Shown here: positions 1 through 7,776 of the stretch, piece by piece
Layout of the letters: each line of letters begins with the position of its first letter
Numbering within the stretch: the first letter of the stretch is position 1
Source: Saliphagus infecundisoli
GTDB taxonomy: Archaea > Halobacteriota > Halobacteria > Halobacteriales > Natrialbaceae
Direction: 5' to 3'
NCBI RefSeq assembly: GCF_020177375.1
Contig: NZ_JAIWHV010000002.1
Coordinates: 124,001 to 188,000, forward strand
DNA length: 64,000 nt
Program-made: the position numbers and the translations under genes
Notes under the pieces: model-generated
Told to the model about the DNA's origin: nothing
The model's input: the letters and a program-made list of their open reading frames with translations, nothing else
Database searches by the model: none

Positions 1-1
1 G

Positions 2-394
2 ATCGGGCTCGCGATCTGGCTCTCGACGATGGATCTTCCCCCCTGGGCGGCGGCTCTCCCCCTCGTTCTCGTCGTCGTCGGCATCGGCCGGATCCTGATG
101 GCCTACCTCGACTGGGTCCGGCTGCTGTACGTCATCACCAGCGAGGAGATCTACGTCAAACACGGGCTGGTCTCCCGGGACGTCACCCAGATCCGCCTCG
201 ATCGCATCCAGAACACCGCCTACGACCAGAGCGTCGCCGAGCGCTTCCTCTCGTTCGGCGACGTCCGGGTCTACACCGCCGGAACCAGCACCGAGGACGT
301 CACCTTCCGGGACGTGCCCGACCCCCAGCGGGTCAAACGGACGCTGACGAACCTGCTGAGCGAGCAGGGCCGTCGGGAGCCCGGCGAGCTATAG
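2..394 (+). CDS. PH-domain membrane protein, 5' end outside window
   Basis: The frame is open from the window edge, so the true start lies upstream and only the C-terminal part is visible. What remains is a hydrophobic segment (from LPPWAAALPLVLVVVGIG) followed by a segment typical of bacterial PH (YdbT/YdbS-like) domains: YVITSEEIYVKHGLVSRDVTQIRLDRIQN in pieces, with the usual turn between 'itseei' and 'G-SR' and the later FGDVRVYTAG strand. Such proteins are membrane anchored with a cytoplasmic beta-rich domain; their ligand is generally unknown. The internal ATG at 29 is unlikely to be the start because coding sequence with membrane character continues upstream. Confidence 0.8.
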   Translation: MGLAIWLSTMDLPPWAAALPLVLVVVGIGRILMAYLDWVRLLYVITSEEIYVKHGLVSRDVTQIRLDRIQNTAYDQSVAERFLSFGDVRVYTAGTSTEDVTFRDVPDPQRVKRTLTNLLSEQGRREPGEL

Positions 395-549
395 GGCGGA
401 CCACTTTCGCCTCCCCGGACTGCCGCCGTCGGAAATCTCCACCGGAAACAGGAGGGTGAGAGCCCCCCTTCCGGCGATTCCGCGCTGGCGATCACTTCCG
501 CACCGGGGCAGAAAAACGGCTTTTGTCGTCCCCCGCGTTCGATCCGTCG

Positions 550-828
550 ATGGCACCCGATCCCCACCTCGAGGCCGACCCCGCCGACCCCGTCACCCCC
601 CGATCCCGGGTCGTCATCGACGCCGACGCCGACCGGTACCGCTACGTCTGCCCGAACGGCCACGCCGACTGGGATCGTACCAACAACCACCTCTGGTGTC
701 GGGGCTGTCGGCGCCAGGCCGACAACGGCGCGGACGTCGATCCCGAACACCACCGCCTCTTCGACAAGAAACGCGAGGAGGTCGTCCCCTGGGAGGTCGT
801 CGAGATCGACGGCCCACAGCGGGCGTGA
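550..828 (+). CDS. small haloarchaeal zinc-finger-like protein
   Basis: A 92-residue acidic protein. Two metal-binding-like pairs are visible: VCPNGHADW and LWCRGCRRQ, that is C-x3-H followed 17 residues later by C-x2-C, suggesting a single zinc site. The C-terminal tail is hydrophilic (KKREEVVPWEVVEIDG). ATG 550 is preferred over an in-frame TTG at 523 because homologous-looking sequence begins only after it. It is followed after 6 bp by a small membrane protein on the same strand, so the two may share a transcript. I do not recognise a function. Confidence 0.7.
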   Translation: MAPDPHLEADPADPVTPRSRVVIDADADRYRYVCPNGHADWDRTNNHLWCRGCRRQADNGADVDPEHHRLFDKKREEVVPWEVVEIDGPQRA

Positions 829-834
829 CTCCCG

Positions 835-1047
835 ATGTCGATCCCCTCACTCACCCGACCCTCGCTCTCGACCGCCCAGCGCCTCGTCGGGCTGGCCTGT
901 GCGCTCGCCTTTTTCGGGCTCGCCTACCGCTCGCTGGCCCCCGAGTACGCGCTGGGCTGGCCGACCATCGCCGGCGCCGTCGTCGTCATCGCGATCCTGC
1001 TGGGAAAGCTCGACCAGCTCGCGGCGGTGGTCGACGCCTGGCGTTAG
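835..1047 (+). CDS. small two-helix membrane protein
   Basis: A 70-residue protein with two predicted membrane helices, about residues 15-31 (LVGLACALAFFGLAY) and 41-56 (WPTIAGAVVVIAILLG), joined by a short loop. Its stop overlaps the stop of the convergent ROK kinase gene by 4 bp. No enzymatic motif is present. It is probably co-transcribed with the zinc-finger-like gene 6 bp upstream. Function unknown. Confidence 0.65.
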   Translation: MSIPSLTRPSLSTAQRLVGLACALAFFGLAYRSLAPEYALGWPTIAGAVVVIAILLGKLDQLAAVVDAWR

Positions 1048-1982
1048 GGCGTGGCCTCGACCCCGCTCCGCATGGCGTGGGGCGCGAGCGCGCCGTAGAG
1101 CCCGATCGCGTCGCCGAGGTCCGTCCGGCGGATCGGCGGCACCTCGGGGAGCGCGTAGTCCGCGAGACGGGGCCGGGCGCGCTCGACGATCTCCTCGAAG
1201 TTGGGCTCGCCGACGCCGCCGCCGACGGTGATCAGCCCCGGGTTGTAGGCGTTGACGACGGCACCGATCCCGGCGGCGTTGTAGCGCCCGATCCGGTCTA
1301 AGTAGTCGTCGGCGACGCGGTCGCCCGCCGCGGCGGCCTCGAAGACGTCCCGCGAGGTGAGCCCTTCGGGATCGAGGGCCGTCTCCCTGGACTCGTCGGC
1401 GAGCAGGTCAGCGACGAAGCCGGCGATCCCCCGGCCAGAGCAGTAGGCCTCCCATGCGCCCGGGACGCCGGAACTCGAGCGCTCTTCGGGACCGATCGGG
1501 AGGAGGCCGACCTCGGCGGCGTGGCCCGCGGCGCCTCGGAGGACGTGGCCCCGATCGACGACGCCTGCGCCGATTCCCGTACCCATCGTGAGGTGGACGA
1601 CGGAGTCGTGGCCCCGACCGCGGCCGTACACCCACTCGGCGAGCGCGCCCGCCGTACAGTCGTTTTCGATCCGGACCGGGAGGGAGGACTCCGCTTCGAT
1701 CGCCGGTCCGAGCGGGATCTCCCGGACGACCTCGTTGTCGGGGGTGTCGATCTCGCGGATCGTCCCGCCGTCGATCAGGCCCGCACAGGCGATCGAGACC
1801 GCGTCGATCGTCCCGGCGCGCTCACGGAGGGTCTCGAGTCGGCCGTGGACCTGCTCGATCAGGTCGTCGATCCGGGTTCGTTCGACGTGGACGTCGCCCC
1901 GGAGGCCGGCGCCCGGCGAGCCGAGCGCCGAGCGGAGGTTCGTGCTGCCGATCCCGAACAGGGCGATCGTCTCGTCGGCCAT
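1044..1982 (-). CDS. ROK-family sugar kinase (glucokinase-like), lacking the ROK zinc cysteines
   Basis: A 312-residue ROK family protein; members phosphorylate sugars such as glucose with ATP. The ATP phosphate loop (FGIGSTNLR) is at the N-terminus, the catalytic Asp lies in IENDCTAGALAEW, and the second phosphate-binding segment is MGTGIGAGVV. The conserved GHAAEVG carries the His and Glu of the family. The zinc motif CxCGxxGC expected before WEAY is replaced by SSGVPGA, so no zinc cysteines remain, although GAWEAYCSGRG is kept. Start ATG 1982. It stands alone on the minus strand. Sugar specificity cannot be read from sequence; glucokinase is the usual haloarchaeal annotation. Confidence 0.85.
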   Translation of the reverse strand: MADETIALFGIGSTNLRSALGSPGAGLRGDVHVERTRIDDLIEQVHGRLETLRERAGTIDAVSIACAGLIDGGTIREIDTPDNEVVREIPLGPAIEAESSLPVRIENDCTAGALAEWVYGRGRGHDSVVHLTMGTGIGAGVVDRGHVLRGAAGHAAEVGLLPIGPEERSSSGVPGAWEAYCSGRGIAGFVADLLADESRETALDPEGLTSRDVFEAAAAGDRVADDYLDRIGRYNAAGIGAVVNAYNPGLITVGGGVGEPNFEEIVERARPRLADYALPEVPPIRRTDLGDAIGLYGALAPHAMRSGVEATP

Positions 1983-2014
1983 CCTTCGGTACGATCCCCG
2001 AGAGCGGTATCAAC

Positions 2015-2356
2015 CTATCGTTCCGCCGGACCGGCGTCCGACGCCTGCCTCGCCGGTGCGTTCGCCGGATTGCCGGCCCCTCTCTCCTCCCGGCGGGAAT
2101 CGCCGGTGGGGCCTTCGGATCCGTCGCCGACGAGATCCTCGGGACCGTGGTTCTTCGGGTACTCGATCAGGGTCGCCCCCGCCCCCTGCCGTGAGAGATC
2201 GAACAGCCGGTCGGCGAACCGGTGCCACTCGGCGAGACACCGCTCGTGGAGCCGGAACCGGTGGTGGGTCGAGAGGTGGGGCGGCGGGCCGACGGCGACG
2301 GCCTCGCTCTCGACGCGGCGACCGCACCAGGGACAGGCCGGAGACTGCTCGGGCAT
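2015..2356 (-). CDS. haloarchaeal zinc-finger protein, unknown function
   Basis: A 113-residue protein starting at ATG 2356 (MPEQSPACPWCGRRVE). The N-terminal CPWC pair, followed by histidines (LSTHHRFRLHERCLAEWHRF) and a further Cys, could form one zinc site. The C-terminal third is low-complexity, rich in G, R, E and A, and probably disordered. The frame stays open upstream to 2620 but that extension has non-coding composition. Role unknown; the two-part pattern suggests a nucleic-acid or protein-binding finger. Confidence 0.6.
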   Translation of the reverse strand: MPEQSPACPWCGRRVESEAVAVGPPPHLSTHHRFRLHERCLAEWHRFADRLFDLSRQGAGATLIEYPKNHGPEDLVGDGSEGPTGDSRREERGAGNPANAPARQASDAGPAER

Positions 2357-2673
2357 GTCCCTCCCGGGGAGGCCGACCGGCTTTGTTACGCGTTCCCAAC
2401 GGGCGGCGCCCGGACGGTACGGGCCGCGTACGGTCCGTCCGGTCCGGCGACGATGGCGCCCGCCAACCGCGGGACGCGACGACGGCCTGCCGGATCGACA
2501 GCTATTTGATTCGTCTGGCGGTAATGTGGCTCCACGTTGATCGTCGCCGTCCCGGCCCGTCCTGGCCGCGTCCGAGCGACTGGAGGTTGATCTATGAAAT
2601 ATTGTTCCCGCCACACACACGGCACCGATCGCACGCTCGCCCCGGCCGAACCGTTCCCCGCGGAGCGAAAGCG
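2357..2673. promoter_or_regulatory. divergent intergenic region
   Basis: A 317-bp gene-free stretch between two divergent genes. The middle is locally A/T-rich (around 2505-2530 and 2589-2606, containing ATGAAATATTG) against a GC-rich background and is the likely promoter zone for the nucleotide-sugar dehydrogenase on the plus strand. I see no RNA gene or repeat in it. Confidence 0.4.
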
Positions 2674-3969
2674 ATGACCGGCGCCGCGACCACGACCGTC
2701 TGCGTCGTCGGCCTCGGCTACGTCGGCCTCCCGCTGGCGGTCGAACTCGACCGCAGCGGCCACGACGTCGTCGGCTTCGACGTCGACCCCGACCGCGTCG
2801 AGATCCTCGAGGGAGGCGTCGATCCGACCGGCGACGTCGGCGACGACGCGATCGCGGAGTCGGGAATCGAGTTTACGACCGACGAGTCGACGATCGAGCG
2901 CGCCGAGTTCGTGCTCATCGCCGTCCCGACGCCGGTCGACGACCTCAAGAATCCCGACCTCAAGTACGTCGAGGCCGCCGGCGAGACCGTCGGTCGAAAC
3001 GTCGGTTCGGGAACGACCGTCGTCCTCGAGTCGACGGTCTACCCCGGGGCGACCCGGGAGATCCTCGCGCCCGCCCTGGAGGACGCGTCAGGTCTCACCG
3101 TCGGCGAGGACCTCTTCGTCGGCTACTCCCCCGAGCGCATGGTCCCCGGCGACGAGGAACACGGCCTGCGAAACGTCATCAAGATCGTCAGCGGCCAGAA
3201 CGAGTCGGTCTTAGAGGACGTCGCCGTCCTCTACGAGTCGATCGTCGACGCCGGCGTCCACCGCGCCCCCGAGATCGAGGTCGCGGAGGCCGCCAAATGC
3301 ATCGAGAACGTCCAGCGGGACGTCAACATCGCGCTGATGAACGAGCTCGCGGTCGCCTGTCACGAACTCGGCCTCGACACCCGATCGGTGCTCGACGCCG
3401 CCGGCACGAAGTGGAACTTCCACGACTACCGGCCCGGACTCGTCGGGGGCCACTGCATCCCCGTCGACCCCTTCTTCATGATCTACGAGCTCGAACGCCA
3501 CGACTTCACCCCCCAGCTCATCGAGAGCGCCCGCGAGGTCAACGACTACGTCCCCGTCCACATCGCCGACCTCGTCCTCCGGGGGTTCAACGAGTGCGGG
3601 AAGGTCCCCCAGGAGAGTTCGGTGCTCGTCCTCGGACTCTCCTACAAGCCGGAGGTCGGCGACGTCCGGACCTCCTCGATCAACGGCACGATCGCGAAGC
3701 TCGAGGCATTCGGCTGTGACGTCGTCGGCTACGACCCCCACGTCGACCCGGCCGAAGCGCGCGACGAGTTCGGCATCGAGATCGCCGACGAGCTCGAAGT
3801 CGATGGGGTCGACGCGATCGTTCTCGCGACCCCCCACCGCGCGCTCCGGGAGGTCGACTACACCACCGCGACGAGCGCGATGGCCGCGAACCCGCTGCTG
3901 GTCGACGTCGACGGCGTCCTCGATTCCGACGCGCTCTCGAAGGCGGGGCTCGAGTACTACCGGCTGTAG
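2674..3969 (+). CDS. nucleotide-sugar dehydrogenase (UDP-ManNAc/UDP-glucose dehydrogenase family)
   Basis: A 431-residue NAD-dependent dehydrogenase that would oxidise the C6 hydroxyl of a nucleotide-activated sugar to a uronic acid in two steps. Visible: N-terminal Rossmann motif VVGLGYVGLPLA (residues 11-22), the ESTVYPG segment, the central helical KCIENVQRDVNIALMNE, and the catalytic Cys261 in GGHCIPVDPFF, followed by the C-terminal domain starting VLVLGLSYKPEVGDVR. The length matches the WecC/UDP-GlcDH family. The start at ATG 2674 is chosen because the long upstream in-frame extension has no family similarity. Likely supplies uronic acids for surface glycans; exact substrate not determinable. 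Confidence 0.9.
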   Translation: MTGAATTTVCVVGLGYVGLPLAVELDRSGHDVVGFDVDPDRVEILEGGVDPTGDVGDDAIAESGIEFTTDESTIERAEFVLIAVPTPVDDLKNPDLKYVEAAGETVGRNVGSGTTVVLESTVYPGATREILAPALEDASGLTVGEDLFVGYSPERMVPGDEEHGLRNVIKIVSGQNESVLEDVAVLYESIVDAGVHRAPEIEVAEAAKCIENVQRDVNIALMNELAVACHELGLDTRSVLDAAGTKWNFHDYRPGLVGGHCIPVDPFFMIYELERHDFTPQLIESAREVNDYVPVHIADLVLRGFNECGKVPQESSVLVLGLSYKPEVGDVRTSSINGTIAKLEAFGCDVVGYDPHVDPAEARDEFGIEIADELEVDGVDAIVLATPHRALREVDYTTATSAMAANPLLVDVDGVLDSDALSKAGLEYYRL

Positions 3970-3971
3970 CG

Positions 3972-4181
3972 CTACTCGAGGTAGCCCAGTCCACGCAGCT
4001 GTTCTGCGATCTCCTCGAACTCGGCTTCCGTGAGCTCTCCCGACTTCTGGTGTTGGATGACGATGCTGCGAAGCAGGAATCGCACGAGGTCGCTCGTGCT
4101 CTGGAAGCTGGTGCCCTCGATGGTCTCGTCGACGCGGTCGGCGAGTTCCTTCGGGATCGAGACGGTGGTGTAGTCGGACAT
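3972..4181 (-). CDS. ribbon-helix-helix (CopG-like) DNA-binding protein
   Basis: A 69-residue protein with the RHH signature: beta strand MSDYTTVSIPKELADRVDETI, then helices FQSTSDLVRFLLRSIVIQ, then an acidic third helix (LTEAEFEEIAEQLRGLGYLE). RHH dimers bind DNA through the N-terminal strand; haloarchaea have many single-domain members. ATG 4181 begins exactly at the strand; an alternative ATG at 4193 would add four residues. Convergent and only 2 bp from the nucleotide-sugar dehydrogenase stop. Target genes unknown. Confidence 0.75.
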   Translation of the reverse strand: MSDYTTVSIPKELADRVDETIEGTSFQSTSDLVRFLLRSIVIQHQKSGELTEAEFEEIAEQLRGLGYLE

Positions 4182-4309
4182 GGTCGGTACCATCGCGGGC
4201 GGAGGGATAGGACTGTCGGCAGCCGCGAGACCGGAGGCTCGGGACTGGTCCGGGACCGGCTTCGGACGGGTCCGGTGCGGTTTTGACGCGGGGAGGCGTA
4301 GGCCGCTCC

Positions 4310-4636
4310 ATGGGCGTTCGGCCACCATCGGGAGGCGACGACGAGCCGGAGAGCATCGAGTTCGGGATCGCCGCCGTCGACGCACGGCTCAGGCGGACGG
4401 ACCTCCCCTTTCCGGTCACCGAGGGGGAGGTCGCCGCGGCGCTCGGGGACGAGGAGATCGCCTACGACGTCCACGGGAACACGGTCGCCCTCCGGGAGAT
4501 CCTGGAGGAGGTGGATCGCGAGCGCTTCGAGGACCGCCAGGAGCTGTTGAACGCGCTTCACCCCCCCTTCGAGCGCTACCGGAAGGACCGGAGCGGGAGC
4601 GTCGTCCAGCAGGTCCGCTCGTTTCTCCCCTTCTGA
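4310..4636 (+). CDS. haloarchaeal DUF5789-like small protein
   Basis: A 108-residue acidic protein. The core ALGDEEIAYDVHGNTVALREILE, followed by ERFEDRQELLNALHPPFERYRK, resembles haloarchaeal DUF5789 (DUF2795-like) proteins. A second protein of the same general type is encoded at 23502-23789. It ends in the hydrophobic FLPF. The start ATG 4310 is preferred over 4283. It abuts, tail to tail, the AglJ-like gene with no spacer. Function unknown. Confidence 0.65.
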   Translation: MGVRPPSGGDDEPESIEFGIAAVDARLRRTDLPFPVTEGEVAAALGDEEIAYDVHGNTVALREILEEVDRERFEDRQELLNALHPPFERYRKDRSGSVVQQVRSFLPF

Positions 4637-5692
4637 TCACCGCTCGTCGTCGGCGGAGCGCTCCGGTCGTCCCGGCTCCCGCCGGTCGCCGCCCCGCTCG
4701 CCGCTCCCGGAGACCTCCTCCCGCGAGGAGCGCCGGGTGATCCGCTCCAGGCGATGGCGCTGTTCGCGGTGGAGCGCGACGATCATGTCCGAGAGCACGC
4801 CGAACATGAGCAGTTGGACGCCCAGCAGGATCCCGCTTGCCGCGACCACCGCCATGATCTCGTGGCCCTCGCTGTAGCGGAGCCACTCCCAGAGGACGTA
4901 CGTCGCGACGGCCGCCCCGCCGGCGACCGACGCCGCGCCGAGGCTCCCGAAGTAAAAGAGGGGGTTGGTGGTCTTGGCCAGCGAGTACAGCGTGAGCAGG
5001 ATCGTCCCGCCGTCCCGGATCGGGTGGAGGTTCGTCTCCGAGGCGTCGGGGCGGGCGCTGTAGGAGATGGGGGCGACAGTCGTCTCGACGTCGCGTTTGA
5101 CACACTCGACCGCGAGTTCGGTCTCGATCGTAAACCCCTCGGCCGACAGCGGCAGCCGACGGATCGCCTCCGTCCGGAACGCCCGGTACCCCGAGAGGAT
5201 GTCGGCGTACTCGCCGCCGTGGATGAACCGGAAGGCACCGTTGACCAGCCGGTTTCCGACCCCGTTGAGCCGCGCCATCGCGTCGTCGTCCATGTCGGCA
5301 AAGCGGTTGCCGATGACGTGGTCGTAGCCCGCCGAAAGCGGCGCGAGCAGCGCCTCGACGTCGGCCGGATCGTAGGTGCCATCGCCGTCGACCAGGACGA
5401 CGTAGGGAGTCTCGACGACCTCCAGGGCCTCCCGGACGGCCTGGCCCTTGCCCGAGCCCGACTGGGTCATAACGCGCGCGCCGCGCTCGCGGGCGATTTC
5501 GCGGGTGTCGTCGTCCGAGTCGCCGTCGACGACGAGGACGTTCGTGTAGCCGCGATCGCGAAAGCCCGAGACGACCGCCCCGATCGTCGGCGCCTCATCC
5601 AGGGTGGGGACGAGCACGCAGACCGACTCCGGGGGGACCGGTCGGTCGACGTCCGCGGCGGGGCGATGGCGGGACACGGCCTCGTCGCTCAT
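4637..5692 (-). CDS. aglJ: AglJ-like dolichol-phosphate glycosyltransferase (GT2)
   Basis: A 351-residue membrane glycosyltransferase. The GT2 domain starts at residue 24 (VCVLVPTLDEAPTIGAVV), with VVDGDSDDDT near residue 55 and the nucleotide/metal-binding DGDGTYDP near 102. SGYRAFRTEAIRRL near 167 is characteristic of dolichol-phosphate hexosyltransferases. Two C-terminal membrane helices occupy about residues 245-272 and 279-305. In Haloferax, AglJ adds the first hexose to dolichol phosphate for S-layer N-glycosylation; this protein has the same architecture. Start ATG 5692; the upstream open frame is compositionally non-coding. The tail after 310 is arginine-rich and probably disordered. 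Assignment to AglJ rather than another DPM-like enzyme is inferred. Confidence 0.8.
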   Translation of the reverse strand: MSDEAVSRHRPAADVDRPVPPESVCVLVPTLDEAPTIGAVVSGFRDRGYTNVLVVDGDSDDDTREIARERGARVMTQSGSGKGQAVREALEVVETPYVVLVDGDGTYDPADVEALLAPLSAGYDHVIGNRFADMDDDAMARLNGVGNRLVNGAFRFIHGGEYADILSGYRAFRTEAIRRLPLSAEGFTIETELAVECVKRDVETTVAPISYSARPDASETNLHPIRDGGTILLTLYSLAKTTNPLFYFGSLGAASVAGGAAVATYVLWEWLRYSEGHEIMAVVAASGILLGVQLLMFGVLSDMIVALHREQRHRLERITRRSSREEVSGSGERGGDRREPGRPERSADDER

Positions 5693-5745
5693 CGTCTGTG
5701 CGTTTCCGGCGTCGGGAAAAAGGCTGCCGGTCGCCTCCGACCGCC

Positions 5746-6024
5746 TCAATCGACGACGACGTCGGGCTCGTCGGCCGGCTCGAACTCCTCGAACTCCCCG
5801 TCGTCGTTGCCGCCCCGGAACTTCCGGACGGCCAGCCCGAGGGCCACCAACACGAGAAGTCCGACGACGACGCCGATCGGCTTCCCGCCGCCGTCCTCGG
5901 CCGCGGCGGCCTCCTCCTCGTCCTCCGCTCCGTCGTCCTCGCCGATGGTCGCCTCGCCGATGCGCTTGGGGCCGAACTGCGTGTTTCCGTCCAGGTGCAA
6001 CTCGATGAACGTGAGCGAGACCAT
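5746..6024 (-). CDS. small single-pass membrane protein
   Basis: A 92-residue protein. A short N-terminal beta-like segment (MVSLTFIELHLDG) is followed by an acidic linker, a single membrane helix at about residues 49-66 (PIGVVVGLLVLVALGLAV) and an acidic C-terminal tail. It lies 53 bp upstream of the AglJ-like gene on the same strand and may be co-transcribed with it. Small proteins of this layout are common near haloarchaeal genes; no function known to me. Confidence 0.7.
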   Translation of the reverse strand: MVSLTFIELHLDGNTQFGPKRIGEATIGEDDGAEDEEEAAAAEDGGGKPIGVVVGLLVLVALGLAVRKFRGGNDDGEFEEFEPADEPDVVVD

Positions 6025-6114
6025 GTCCGAACCGTCGACGACCGCACACTTAGCCGTTGTGCCGGCTGCCCCCCGATCGGTACGATTAAGTGTGCGTCAC
6101 TTGCGGGTTCTCCC

Positions 6115-6342
6115 ATGAGCGGACGACCGCTGGACGTCCTCGAGGCGTCGCTCGGCGAACGGGTCTCGGTCCGTCTGAAAAGCGGCGACGAGTATGTCGG
6201 CGACCTGACGGGATACGACCAGCACATGAACCTCGTCCTAGAGGAGGTCTCGATCCCCGTCGAATCGACGGTCGGGGAGGAGCCACCGACCGAAGACACA
6301 ACGATTATACGCGGCGATAACGTGGTTTCGATCACTCCATGA
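6115..6342 (+). CDS. lsm: Sm-like archaeal protein (Lsm)
   Basis: A 75-residue Sm-fold protein. Sm1 is visible as [28 protein letters not shown] (residues 18-45), with the RNA-binding D-x-H-x-N of the QHMN segment, and Sm2 as [10 protein letters not shown] near the end. Archaeal Lsm assemble into heptameric rings that bind U-rich RNA. The stop TGA overlaps the ATG of the ribosomal protein L37e gene (ATGA), a conserved haloarchaeal pair, so the two are translationally coupled. ATG 6115 gives the normal family length; the TATA-like TTAAGTG lies about 25 bp upstream. Confidence 0.95.
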   Translation: MSGRPLDVLEASLGERVSVRLKSGDEYVGDLTGYDQHMNLVLEEVSIPVESTVGEEPPTEDTTIIRGDNVVSITP

Positions 6343-6515
6343 CCGGCGCAGGAACCCCGAGCCAAGGAAAGAAGAACAAAACGGTCCACGTCAAGTGCCG
6401 GCGCTGTGGCGAGAAGTCCTACCACACGACCAAAAAGCAGTGTGCCTCGTGTGGCTTCGGCAAGTCCGAGAAACAGCGGAGCTACGCCTGGCAGGGCAAG
6501 ACCGGCGACAACTGA
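6339..6515 (+). CDS. rpl37e: 50S ribosomal protein L37e
   Basis: A 58-residue basic zinc-ribbon ribosomal protein: CRRCG and CASCG supply the four zinc cysteines, preceded by [14 protein letters not shown] and followed by [11 protein letters not shown], which are typical of eL37. It is a structural component of the large subunit that contacts 23S rRNA. Its ATG at 6339 overlaps the lsm stop by 4 bp. It is among the few clearly basic proteins in the window. Confidence 0.95.
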   Translation: MTGAGTPSQGKKNKTVHVKCRRCGEKSYHTTKKQCASCGFGKSEKQRSYAWQGKTGDN

Positions 6516-6630
6516 CTTCCTCCGGCCAGTCTCTTTCGTTCGTCGGCTCTTCTCTCGTCATCCGATTCCGAGAGCGTCGCCGTCATAACCGTTTCGCGGC
6601 TCGCCTACCGGCTCACCGCTTCGCTTCGAG

Positions 6631-6720
6631 GCCTCGCCCGTTTCGCGGGTCGCTGTCGCTCCCCGCTCCACCTCGAGGCTTCCTTCCTCACTTCGTTCGG
6701 TCGTCAGCCTCGCCGGTCTC
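6631..6720 (-). repeat. rhodanese 3'-tail repeat, copy 1
   Basis: Read on the minus strand this ~90-bp segment matches 8623-8711 closely. It spans the last codons of the minus-strand rhodanese gene and continues past its stop: shared blocks include GAGACCGGCGAGGC, GAACGAAGTGA, CCTCGAGGTGGAGCGG and CGCGAAACGGGCGAGGC. The similarity therefore covers both coding and non-coding sequence. Confidence 0.7.
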
Positions 6721-7494
6721 CACTCGCCCGTCGGCCGCGAGCCACTCCGTGAGACTCCCCTCGTAGAAGGCGACGTCCTCGTAGCCGAGGTGAGAGAGGA
6801 CGACGTAGGTGTGGCTGATCCGGCGGGCAGTGTTACAGTAGAGGACGATCTCCCGGTCGGGCGTGATCCCCCGCTCCGCCAAGAGCGCCTCGAGCTCCTC
6901 CCGGGGCTTCAGCCCGCGGCTCTCGTCGTCGACGACGGTCCGCCAGTCGAGGCGGACCGCGCCGGGGAGTCGGGCCTCCTCGAACTCGAACTCCTCTCGC
7001 GTGTCGACGAGGAGGGCCCCCCGGTCGAGGGCCGCCTCGACTCCCGCCCGGTCGATCAGCGGGCTCTCCTCGGACGGGAGGGGTGTCGGCTCGTACTCCG
7101 TCGCTTCGGGCTCGACGGCACCGGACTCGGTCGGGTGCTCGCGACTCCAGGCGCTGTAGTCGCCGGAGAGCAGGCGGACGTCCTCGTGGCCGTAGACGAG
7201 CGCGGTGACCAGAAACCGGGCAGCGAACACGCCGTGGGTGTCGTCGTAGGCGACGATCGTATCGTCCGCCTCGATCCCCGCTTCCGACAGCAACTCCCCG
7301 AACGCCTCGCTCCCGGGGAGCATCCCCGGCGCGTCGTCGCCCTCGTCGCGGAACCGATCGAAGGGGACGTTGACCGCGCCGGGCAGGTGGCCGATCCCCT
7401 CGTACTCCCAGGACTCCCTGACGTCGACTATCCGCGGGGGGTCGTCGGTCTCGAGCCGTGTCGCGAGCCAGTCTCGGGAGACGATGGGGTCCAT
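6688..7494 (-). CDS. thiosulfate sulfurtransferase (tandem rhodanese)
   Basis: A 268-residue protein with two rhodanese domains. The N-terminal, non-catalytic domain (residues 5-118) has PRIVDVRESWEYEGIGHLPGA; the C-terminal domain (about 145-257) carries active-site Cys220 in VLYCNTARRISH. The enzyme class transfers sulfane sulfur from thiosulfate to cyanide or a thiol acceptor. The loop after Cys (NTARR) differs from the canonical CRxGxT, so the acceptor may differ. It is divergent from a second tandem rhodanese at 7777, with 282 bp between starts. The C-terminus reads VETGEADDRTK, where the partner ends VETGEADD. Confidence 0.9.
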   Translation of the reverse strand: MDPIVSRDWLATRLETDDPPRIVDVRESWEYEGIGHLPGAVNVPFDRFRDEGDDAPGMLPGSEAFGELLSEAGIEADDTIVAYDDTHGVFAARFLVTALVYGHEDVRLLSGDYSAWSREHPTESGAVEPEATEYEPTPLPSEESPLIDRAGVEAALDRGALLVDTREEFEFEEARLPGAVRLDWRTVVDDESRGLKPREELEALLAERGITPDREIVLYCNTARRISHTYVVLSHLGYEDVAFYEGSLTEWLAADGRVETGEADDRTK

Positions 7495-7776
7495 GACCGC
7501 CCGCTACGGACTCCACGTACAGAACACCTCGGTTCCGACACGATCAGCTGCGGTTCCAGGGTCCGGGCAAAAGTCTCCGGTACTCGCCCCGGCGACGACG
7601 GACCGACCCTCCCGCGAACCTCCGTTTCCGGCCCACGACGGCCTCGGCGACGGCTCGCCGGGCCGATCGGCACCCGAGCCGGGCCACCTTCCGGCAACAA
7701 TATCCGGGACGATCGAGCGACGACCGTATTGACCGGATCGGAAGTACCTATGGGGCAGGGGCGTCTATCGCCGGGC

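Noticed and set aside
2357-2620. N-terminal extension of the minus-strand zinc-finger protein to 2620
   Set aside because: The extra residues are arginine- and serine-rich without pattern and overlap the divergent promoter region; the ATG at 2356 precedes the first cysteine pair.
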